A stretch of 44,202 bases of DNA from Prasinococcaceae sp. CCMP 1430 (Eukaryota; Prasinodermophyta; Palmophyllophyceae; Prasinococcales; Prasinococcaceae): the NCBI GenBank assembly GCA_013416795.1, contig RQSC01000016.1, positions 188,232-232,433 on the forward strand, written 5' to 3'. Under the pieces are notes generated by a model. That model was not told the DNA's origin. It worked only from the letters and a program-made list of their open reading frames with translations, and searched no databases. The position numbers were made by a program, and so were the translations under genes. Below are positions 37,261 through 44,202 of the stretch, one piece after another (the first letter of the stretch is position 1; every line of letters starts with the position of its first letter).

Positions 37261-40113
37261 ATGGATGGCACCGGCACGGGCGTGGGGGCGGGCGCCGGAG
37301 CGCTCGGCGAGGGCCCGCGCGCCGACCTGCTGGCGCTGCCCGCGCGGACGACGTTCCCGGCGTTCCCATACGCGACTCCGTACCCAATCCAGCAGGACTT
37401 CATGGAGGCGATGCACGCGGCACTGGCCGGCGGCAAGGTGGGGGTGTTTGAGTCGCCAACGGGCACGGGCAAGACGCTCTCGATGCTCTGCTCGTCGGTT
37501 CAGTGGCTGGTAGACGAGACCGCGCGATTCAAGGCGGCCAAAGCAGCGGGGGTTGAGGATGGGCGCGGTGCGCGCGCAGCCGTTTCGCCCGGCGGCTCCG
37601 ACGGCGATCCGTCGTGGATGCGAAACTACGACGTCGACGCGGCCGCGGGCGCGGCCGCCGAGGCCGAGGCCGAGGAGAGGAAGCGAAAGCGGCGCGAGCG
37701 ACGAGCCCGCCGCGCCGCCCGAGCGGCCAGCAGGCCCGCGCAGAACGTCGGCGGATCGGATGCCCAGCGCGGGAGCCCCGAGGGAGACGATGACCTCCTA
37801 CTTGAGGAGTACGACTCGGACGGGAGGCACGGCGACTCTCGCAAGCGCGGCGCGGGTGCGGCCGCAGCCGGGCGCTCCTACGTCTCCAGCTCGGACGAGT
37901 CAAGCGGCCTCGACGACAGTGGCAGCAACAGCAGTGAAGACGAGGACGGCCTGGGCGGGGCGCCGCGCATGTACTTTTGCAGCCGGACGCACTCGCAGCT
38001 GGCGCAGGCGGTGAGCGAATTCAAGCGCACGACCCTCGCCTCCGAGGTGGATCTCATTAGCCTGGGCAGCCGCAAGGCGCTCTGCGTGCACGAAGGCGTC
38101 AAGAAGCTCGGCTCGGCGTCGCGCATCGCGGAGCGCTGCCTCGAGCTGCAGCGGGGCGGCTGCAGCAAATCCAAAAGCAAGGGCGCGCGCACAGAGGAGA
38201 CGGGCGGCGCCGGGGCCGGGGCAGCGAGCAAGCCCAAGGCCAGCCGCTGCGCGTGCCCTTACAAGGCACGCGCGAAGGGACTGAAGGATGCCATCCTCGA
38301 GCGCTCACCGCTGGACGTTGAGGAGATTGCATCCCTGGCTACGCGCAAGCAGGCGTGTGGGTACTACGCAGCCCGAGCAGCAGCTGCCAAGGCCCAGGTC
38401 GTGTTGTTGCCGTATTCCTCGCTGGTGCACGCTGAGACCCGAGCGTCGCTTGGAGTCAAGCTCAAAAATGCTGTCATCGTCGTCGACGAGGCGCACAACC
38501 TTGTCGACGCCGTCAACTCCGCGCACAGTGCGGACCTCAGCCTGAGGCAGCTCACCGCCGCGAGCGAGCAGCTGAATGAGTACTGGGAGAAGTTCAAAGC
38601 TCGCCTGGCGCCAGGCAACGCGCGCCACATCAAGACGTTGCTGCTGCTGTGCCGAGCTCTTCACAAGCGGGTGGATTCGGCTGCCGTTAGCAGGCTTGGC
38701 GTCGCCGCCACACCACCTTCCTCGAAGGGTCACGGCACTCCCCCGCCTGTGTCCGAGGCGCTGCGCGTGAACGAGTTTCTGTTCTCCTTGGGCATGGACA
38801 ACGTGAATGTCTACAAGCTGCAGCGCTACGTGACGGAATCGAAGGTGCTCTTCAAGGCCGCGAGCTATGCCGAGCGGCGTGCGGCGGCGGCGGTGGCGGC
38901 CGGTCAGCCGACGGATGAGCAGGAGCGCCTCTCGGCACTGCACGCGCTCATGGGGCTCCTGAGCGCGCTCACCTCCGCCGATGCCGATGGGCGCGTGCTT
39001 GTGCGCTCCGCCGCCCGTGGCTTCGAGCGTGGCGAGCGCGGCTGTCGATTCGTCGCCCTCAATGCCGCCGAGTCCTTCTGCAAAATCACCGCCGATGCGC
39101 GCGCCATCGTTCTGGCGGGTGGCACGCTGTCCCCGGTACCGGAGCTCATCCAGCTGCTCTTCCCCGAGCAGCCGCGTTCTCGCATCGCACAGTTCAGCTG
39201 TGGTCATGTGGTTGGCTCGGACCGCCTAGTGGTGCTGCCGATCTCCAAGGGCCCCACAGGCACCTCACTGCGTTTCTCTCATGCCGCCACGCGTGGAGAA
39301 GCCGGAGCCGCCGCCGTCGACGAAGTCGGCCGCATGCTCGTCAACATCGCCCGCGTCGTGCCGCAGGGGGTCGTCGTATTCTTCGCGAGCTTCGACGCCA
39401 TGACCAGCGCGCTGACCCGCTTTCGCATGTCGGGGGCCCTCGAGGCCATCAAAGCGCGCAAGCATGTCTTCGAGGAGCCCCGGCAGCAGCGCGACCTCGA
39501 TGGAGTGCTGGCGAGGTATGCGGACGCAGTGCACGGCAAGACGGCTCGCCAGAGCGACTTCGCCAGCCCAATTGAGCCCTCGGACAAGCCACCCCGCACG
39601 GGAGCGATCATCTTCTGCGTGGTCGGTGCCAAGCTCTCCGAGGGCATCAATTTTTCGGACGGGCTGGGGAGATGCGTGGTCATGGTCGGCATGCCCTACG
39701 CCAACCCGCACGACCCCGAGCTCAGTGAGCGCATGCGCTACCTCGATTCGCTCGAGGCCGGCTGCGCGGCGCTCGGCAATGCGCGCGCGGGCGGGCGCTC
39801 GCGTGGCTACGAGTACTACGACAACCTGTGCATGAAGGCCGTCAACCAGAGCATTGGTCGCGCCATCCGTCACGCGGGCGACTATGCTGCAGTCGTGCTG
39901 GCAGACGACCGATACTGCGCGGTCGGACCCAGCGCCGACCGCGGGCGCCGCACGCAGACGAAGCTGCCCGGCTGGATGCGCTCCGCAGTTGTCGAGTCCA
40001 GCGCCGCGGCAGCAGCCGCGCCCGGCGGGCGCGCCTTCGGCGAGTTCCAGTCGGCCCTCTACCGCTTCTTCGCTGCAAAGCGCGAGGAGGCCAAGACGGC
40101 GCAGGGCGCCTGA
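37261..40113 (+). CDS. DDX11/CHL1-type Fe-S DNA helicase
   Basis: A 5'-3' superfamily 2 helicase of the XPD/FANCJ/RTEL1/DDX11 family. It is closest to DDX11/CHL1, which supports sister-chromatid cohesion and genome stability. 950 residues, intronless. The start FPYATPYPIQQDFM with Walker A ESPTGTGKT (Lys71) is DDX11-like. DEAH is at 409-412. Candidate Fe-S cluster cysteines are 275, 293 or 301, 332 and 366, between motifs Ia and II. Later motifs are LAGGTLSPVPELI, AIIFCVVGAKLSEGINFSDG, GMPYANPHDPEL and NQSIGRAIRH (motif VI). An acidic and basic low-complexity insertion fills about 95-235. RTEL1 is less likely because the N-terminal and motif V-VI sequences fit DDX11 better. Confidence 0.93.
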   Translation: MDGTGTGVGAGAGALGEGPRADLLALPARTTFPAFPYATPYPIQQDFMEAMHAALAGGKVGVFESPTGTGKTLSMLCSSVQWLVDETARFKAAKAAGVEDGRGARAAVSPGGSDGDPSWMRNYDVDAAAGAAAEAEAEERKRKRRERRARRAARAASRPAQNVGGSDAQRGSPEGDDDLLLEEYDSDGRHGDSRKRGAGAAAAGRSYVSSSDESSGLDDSGSNSSEDEDGLGGAPRMYFCSRTHSQLAQAVSEFKRTTLASEVDLISLGSRKALCVHEGVKKLGSASRIAERCLELQRGGCSKSKSKGARTEETGGAGAGAASKPKASRCACPYKARAKGLKDAILERSPLDVEEIASLATRKQACGYYAARAAAAKAQVVLLPYSSLVHAETRASLGVKLKNAVIVVDEAHNLVDAVNSAHSADLSLRQLTAASEQLNEYWEKFKARLAPGNARHIKTLLLLCRALHKRVDSAAVSRLGVAATPPSSKGHGTPPPVSEALRVNEFLFSLGMDNVNVYKLQRYVTESKVLFKAASYAERRAAAAVAAGQPTDEQERLSALHALMGLLSALTSADADGRVLVRSAARGFERGERGCRFVALNAAESFCKITADARAIVLAGGTLSPVPELIQLLFPEQPRSRIAQFSCGHVVGSDRLVVLPISKGPTGTSLRFSHAATRGEAGAAAVDEVGRMLVNIARVVPQGVVVFFASFDAMTSALTRFRMSGALEAIKARKHVFEEPRQQRDLDGVLARYADAVHGKTARQSDFASPIEPSDKPPRTGAIIFCVVGAKLSEGINFSDGLGRCVVMVGMPYANPHDPELSERMRYLDSLEAGCAALGNARAGGRSRGYEYYDNLCMKAVNQSIGRAIRHAGDYAAVVLADDRYCAVGPSADRGRRTQTKLPGWMRSAVVESSAAAAAAPGGRAFGEFQSALYRFFAAKREEAKTAQGA

Positions 40114-40571
40114 GCGACGTTGCATACACAGTACTGATGGTGTGCTTGCCCCGCCTGTGGCTGCCCTACCTCGCAGAGCACGTGCTGCTCATTTAATACA
40201 CGACATAATACGCGGCGGCCCTCAGGCGCACCACCGTCGCCTCGGACACGGCCGCGCGATGCTGCTGAGCCACGCTCGCGAGCGCGGGTAGGGGATGGCG
40301 GCGCGGCCTCCCCCGCCATAGCTGCGCGGGCATTTCGATATGCGAGAGAGCTGGGGGAACGAACGACAGGTCAAAGCGCACGCGTTCCTCAATGCGCATT
40401 CAAACGGTTCCCCGAGCGCGCGCGAGAGCGCGCGCACGTGCGAGCAGCACGCGCGTGCGCGTGCGTACAGGATGCGCGCGTGCATGAGCTCGTGCGCATG
40501 CGCGCGCGTGCACGTTGGTGCATGCGTGCGCCGCGGCGCCAGAGCGCGCGCTCCGTGCGCGGGCGCGCGCG
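40114..40571. other. Intergenic spacer between the helicase and the orphan gene
   Basis: About 460 bp without a supportable gene. TTTAATACA and ATAATAC motifs lie 80-100 bp after the helicase stop (40192-40211) and may be a 3' end signal. The right half is CG/TG-rich simple DNA. Confidence 0.5.
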
Positions 40572-41189
40572 ATGGTGCTGCTCGATGCGGCCGAGCGCAA
40601 GCGGCGCGCCATCGGCGTGCTGCGCGTCGTGCGCGCCTCGCTCGCTGCGCGCCTCCACGAGGCGGGCGTGCAATGGGAGGAGACAGCGCACTCCTCGGTG
40701 CCTGTGCCGCTGGAGGCCGCAGTGGACGGGCGGACGACGCTCAGCGGCGTGATCGTGCCGCGCGCCCCGGCGGAGCTCGAAGCGCTGCTGCGAAATCCGC
40801 CCGCACGGCCGCCGCAGATGCTGGAGTCGCTGCCCGCATCGCCAGCTGGAGCGCTTGACGCATTGCACAGAGGGGGGGGAGGTGATGACGTCGAGGCGGC
40901 GGAGGGCAGGAGCGACGGACCTAAAGGAGGGGCGGGCGAAGACGCTGCCTCTGACACATGCACACACGCATGCGCGGGCGTGCATACGCGTGCATGCACA
41001 CGCATCGGCAGCATATCTCTGGAGGAGCTCCCCCCGGGCGGCAAGTACAGAGTGGACAAGGGCGGCACCTCGTGGTACGTGCACCTTGAGGAGGGGGCGT
41101 TCAGGCAATCGACGGATGGCCGCTTTGCGTTCGTGGGGCCATATGGCGCCGACGGGACGCCGCAGCTCGGCCGCCTGGCCAAGCGATAG
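40572..41189 (+). CDS. Unrecognised small protein, probably two exons
   Basis: I do not recognise this gene. From ATG 40572 the frame stays open to the TAG at 41187, about 205 residues if unspliced. The N-terminal part (DAAERKRRAIGVLRVVRASL) is helical and basic. The C-terminal part (GKYRVDKGGTSWYVHLEEGA, then DGRFAFVGPYGADGTPQLG) looks like a small beta-rich module. Between them, CTGAC at 40951 is followed by an AG-free TG/CA-rich stretch ending GGCAG at 41011, which looks like an intron 3' end. The best donor (GGGAG|GTGATG at 40882) would join out of phase unless the adjacent G8 run is miscounted. Tail to tail with NOC3. Confidence 0.5.
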   Translation: MVLLDAAERKRRAIGVLRVVRASLAARLHEAGVQWEETAHSSVPVPLEAAVDGRTTLSGVIVPRAPAELEALLRNPPARPPQMLESLPASPAGALDALHRGGGGDDVEAAEGRSDGPKGGAGEDAASDTCTHACAGVHTRACTRIGSISLEELPPGGKYRVDKGGTSWYVHLEEGAFRQSTDGRFAFVGPYGADGTPQLGRLAKR

Positions 41190-41495
41190 TACGGGTGGGC
41201 TCGACGGCGCCACGGCGCGCGCGCGTGCTGAGCGATCCGCAGCGCGCACAGGGTGTGAGCGCGCCTTCGCAGCAGGAGTACAGGTAATAAGGTGGGCGAC
41301 GAAATCACACTCACACAAACTACCGTAGCACGAGCCTTGTTGCGAGACCCGCCTCCCGCTCAGGTGGATGACAGCATGTGCGGGCGGTCCGTCAACGCGA
41401 GCGATATTATTAGTTCTATGCCGTACCGTGGTCGCTCGAACCAGCGCGCTCGGACGACAGCTGCCGCTGCGCGGGATGCCGAACAGCCGGCTGTT
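41190..41495. other. Convergent intergenic spacer
   Basis: About 305 bp between the stops of the orphan gene and NOC3. It has AT-rich motifs GGTAATAAGG (41284) and ATATTATTAG (41404) that may mark 3' ends. No gene seen. Confidence 0.5.
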
Positions 41496-44202
41496 TCACC
41501 TCCTCGCGAATTCGGCCTTCAGAGCCTGGGCGAGGACCGCGTCCGATGGCAAGGCCTCGTCGCCCTTGCCCACGACGCGCACGCCCACACCCCGCGCCCT
41601 CGGCCTGCGCCCGCGCCCGCCGCCCGAGCGGGTCTCCTTTGGCGCGGGGTTGAAGGTGCCCATCGAGTCGTCGAATTGTTTTGCGATGTCGTGCGGGCGC
41701 TGGGTGCCCACCGCCTCGGCGGCCTTTGCAGCGCGCATCTTGGCAATGCCCGCGGCGGACGAGCGCACCTGCGGGTGGAAGTGACGGCTGAGTAGCGTGA
41801 GCTCCCACAGCGAGCCCGAGCTGGCGGCGCCCTGCACCGCCAGCATGCGACCGGTGAGGCTCGCCTCGACGCCACCGCCCTCGTTGCCCAGCATCGTGTC
41901 GCAGATGCCGGGCATCGCCAGCGCGCGAGAGACGACAGCCAGCGAGCCCAGACTCGCGCCTACCGGCGCATGCAGCGAGGCGTCGGCAGCCGCATGGGCG
42001 GTCGATTGATAGTAATGGCGGCTGCCGGTCGCCAGCTTGGACACCACCGTGTCGAGCACATCCACCGCCAGCATGGACGCGTGCGCGTCGCGTTGTTGCT
42101 GCCGTGCTCCCTGCGCGCTGTCCTGCCCGCCCTCAGCCTGCACCTTCGCCTGCGCCTGCTCGAGCGCGCCGACGAACGGCGCGCGCTGCACCGCCGCCAT
42201 GGCGGCGGTCACCAGGAAGGACTGGTCGACCTGCAGTGCATTCCCCTGGCCGAGTAGCACAGCATGGATCGCAAGGATCATGCGAAGCTGCACGCGCACG
42301 GGCAGCGTTCTGCCAGGCGAGTGGCCATTCCCCGTCGCGCCGGCTGCGCCTGCCTTGGGGCGCGGGAGCATGCTGAAGAGGCATTTGAAGAGGTCGGCCA
42401 TGAAGTCCACGTTGATGTACTTGGCTTGTTTGGCGAGGCCCGCGAGCGCGGCCTCGAGCGTAGGAAAATTGGCGGCGCCGCCCTTGCCGGCCGCAAACTC
42501 CTTGAGCAAGCGGAAGTACACCTCGAAGGTGGTCTCCACCACGCGCGCCTGCACGTCCGCGCGCGCGCGCAGCGAGCGCTCCGCCTCGGCCTCTTTGAGG
42601 TCGCGCGCTGTGTCGGCATCGACGCCCTTCTTGCCTTTTTTGGCTTTCTTCTTCTTCTTCTTCTTCTCGGCGGCTGCCTGGGCCCTCTCCTTGGCCACCT
42701 CTCCCCATGCGCTGTTGAGGCGGTCGTCGAATTGCAGCGAGACCAGGCAGCGCACCAGCGCCGCCGGGGAGCCCGCGCCGCGCCCGCGCACCGCGCGGGC
42801 CACCGCGATCACCGCGTCGAGCGTCGCCTCGCCCGAGGCGCTGTCCGCGCGGAAGAGATCGCGCAGCGACGCGCACGCCGCCTCGCGCGCGCCGTCCACG
42901 CGACTGGCGGCGCCCTTCACCAGCACGCCTATCACCTCACGGCGGTGGTTGAAGTGGCCGGCCGCCACGACCAGGATGCCGGCGCAGCGCGCCGACGCCT
43001 CCGCGCGCGCCTCGTCCTTGACACCCTTGGCCAGAGTTGCAACGTACGACCGGTAACTCTGGAGCAGCCCGAGTTCGTACGCGTTGCGCGCTGCCACCTC
43101 CTTGCTGAGCGTCACCCCCTTCTCGTCCTCTCCCGCAGCGAGAGCCTTCTCGTTGACGCGGTAGCCCGGCAGCACGTCGCGGAACACCGCCGCCAGCGAA
43201 AGCGTCACGAGCCTGCAAACGGCGGCGTCGCCGTCCCCGCACAGCATGAGCAGCTCACGCAGGACTGGCAGGCTGGACTCGGGCGACTGCAGCACGCGCA
43301 GGCATGCCTCGCCAACTGCGTTGCGCGCCACCGCGCGGCGCTCCTCCAGGCCGCGCGCGCGTGCCAACGCCCCGAACAGCGCCGAGGCGTGCTGCGCCTC
43401 CCGCTGCCTGCCGCGCGCGCCGGCCTCCTCGTCGCCCTCCCCCTCGCCGTCATCCTCCCACTCGAGCTCATCCTCGTCCTCGTCCATGCTTTCCTCGTCG
43501 AGGCTCTCCACGCCCTCTCCCTCCTCCCCCTCCGTCTCCTGCTCGCCTTGTCCCTCGCGCGGCTCCCTGGGCAGCAGCGCGAGCTCGCCATCGAGCGTCT
43601 TGACGGGCAGCAGCATGGGCGCCTCCTCCTCGTCGTCCTCGTCGCGGCCGCGCCTCGCGCGCTTGCGGGCGGGTCGACCGTCGTCAGGGCCCTTGCCGCC
43701 GCGCTCGCTGTCGCCGTTGTCCCATTTACCCGTGCGCCCGCGCCGCTCGTACTCCTCAGGCGCGTCGGCGCTCTGCGCGCTCGCCTTGCGCTCGGCGGCG
43801 CGCCGCGCGGCGAGATCCGCGCGCAGCGTGTCGTCGTCCATGTCGGAGTCCTCGCCGCCGCTCTCGTCGCTGTCGCTGTCGCCGCTGTCATCGCTTGGCG
43901 CCGCTCCCGCGCCCGCCGCTGCCGCGGCGGCGGCCGCCTTGCGCTTGCGCTCCTTGCGCTCCGCCGCCTGTATGTTGCGCTCGTCGAGCTCCTGCTCGAG
44001 TTTGCCGCCTGCGAGGAAGGCCGCGTACCCGGCGTTCTCGCGCAGAAACTCCTCGGCTTCTCCGGCCTCGACCTCCGCCTCCGCGAGCGCCTCGATTTCG
44101 TCCTCGTCCGCCGCCGGCAGCGGCGCCGTCGCCGCCCTGCGCTTGCGCAGCTCGGCGTTGCGCACCGCGTTGCGGTCCGCGCGGCTCAGGCCGCCGCCGC
44201 GG
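41496..44202 (-). CDS. NOC3: Nucleolar complex protein 3 (NOC3), 5' end outside the window
   Basis: NOC3 pairs with NOC2 in late nucleolar and nucleoplasmic pre-60S ribosome maturation; yeast Noc3 is also linked to replication initiation. The frame is open through the right edge, so the start lies beyond 44202; about 901 residues are visible. The N-terminal third is highly acidic (DEDEDELEWEDDGEGEGDEE) with PMLLPVKTLDGELALLPREP. The conserved NOC3 core follows: LLMLCGDGDAAVCRLVTLSL, AVFRDVLPGYRV, LLQSYRSYVATLAK, then the C-terminal CBF/NOC3-like region (HAVLLGQGNALQVDQSFLV, SGSLWELTLLSRHFHPQV). A Lys-rich stretch (nt 42640-42670) resembles a nucleolar signal. No introns seen. The tail is Gly/Arg-rich. 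Confidence 0.9.
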   Translation of the reverse strand, partial: RGGGLSRADRNAVRNAELRKRRAATAPLPAADEDEIEALAEAEVEAGEAEEFLRENAGYAAFLAGGKLEQELDERNIQAAERKERKRKAAAAAAAAGAGAAPSDDSGDSDSDESGGEDSDMDDDTLRADLAARRAAERKASAQSADAPEEYERRGRTGKWDNGDSERGGKGPDDGRPARKRARRGRDEDDEEEAPMLLPVKTLDGELALLPREPREGQGEQETEGEEGEGVESLDEESMDEDEDELEWEDDGEGEGDEEAGARGRQREAQHASALFGALARARGLEERRAVARNAVGEACLRVLQSPESSLPVLRELLMLCGDGDAAVCRLVTLSLAAVFRDVLPGYRVNEKALAAGEDEKGVTLSKEVAARNAYELGLLQSYRSYVATLAKGVKDEARAEASARCAGILVVAAGHFNHRREVIGVLVKGAASRVDGAREAACASLRDLFRADSASGEATLDAVIAVARAVRGRGAGSPAALVRCLVSLQFDDRLNSAWGEVAKERAQAAAEKKKKKKKAKKGKKGVDADTARDLKEAEAERSLRARADVQARVVETTFEVYFRLLKEFAAGKGGAANFPTLEAALAGLAKQAKYINVDFMADLFKCLFSMLPRPKAGAAGATGNGHSPGRTLPVRVQLRMILAIHAVLLGQGNALQVDQSFLVTAAMAAVQRAPFVGALEQAQAKVQAEGGQDSAQGARQQQRDAHASMLAVDVLDTVVSKLATGSRHYYQSTAHAAADASLHAPVGASLGSLAVVSRALAMPGICDTMLGNEGGGVEASLTGRMLAVQGAASSGSLWELTLLSRHFHPQVRSSAAGIAKMRAAKAAEAVGTQRPHDIAKQFDDSMGTFNPAPKETRSGGGRGRRPRARGVGVRVVGKGDEALPSDAVLAQALKAEFARR

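Overview
The window looks like nuclear DNA of a flagellated, very GC-rich green alga (prasinophyte-like). The light-harvesting protein at 14.8-15.9 kb is of the green LHCII type. There is a plant-type thylakoid TPM protein (TLP18.3/Psb32), a MATH-domain protein that matches the land-plant TRAF1/MUSE13 family, a plant-type uridine kinase/UPRT fusion, and the axonemal protein CFAP65. Genes are tightly packed on both strands with few short introns. Most donors read GTGCGT or a close variant, and almost every acceptor follows a CTGAC branch point. I cannot name the species.

Layout: 0.9-5.8 kb P4-ATPase lipid flippase (+); 5.9-7.0 kb PSTK, the selenocysteine-pathway kinase (-); 7.3-10.3 kb MATH/TRAF-like protein (+); 10.6-11.75 kb dyskerin, lacking its 5' end (-); 11.8-12.6 kb exocyst SEC3 C-terminal fragment (+); 12.6-14.8 kb AT-richer non-coding block with many GGAATCC sites; 14.8-15.9 kb LHC (+); 16.5-18.3 kb uridine kinase/UPRT (+); 18.5-24.0 kb CFAP65 (-); 24.8-27.0 kb EF-hand Kv channel (+); 27.3-28.9 kb UPF3 (+); 29.8-30.8 kb TLP18.3 (+); 31.5-32.8 kb tubulin cofactor C (+); 33.05-33.8 kb 14-3-3 (-); 35.6-36.8 kb LPCAT/LPEAT-like acyltransferase (+); 37.3-40.1 kb DDX11/CHL1 helicase (+); 40.6-41.2 kb unrecognised small gene (+); 41.5 kb to the right edge NOC3, 5' end outside (-).

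The genes are housekeeping and organellar rather than one pathway. Themes are RNA biology (dyskerin, UPF3, NOC3, PSTK), membrane lipids and trafficking (flippase, acyltransferase, SEC3), photosynthesis (LHC, TLP18.3) and cilium/tubulin (CFAP65, TBCC). I saw no tRNA, rRNA, transposase, CRISPR array or virus.

Three single N bases (11807, 14385, 24067) each lie beside genes that lack 5' exons, so they probably mark assembly gaps. Dyskerin and SEC3 meet head to head at the first N, and neither has its N-terminus. The most interesting material is the EF-hand/Kv fusion channel with a Cys-containing turret, the clustered GGAATCCA sites, the uniform intron signals, the telomere-like G-rich tracts and the orphan gene at 40.6 kb.
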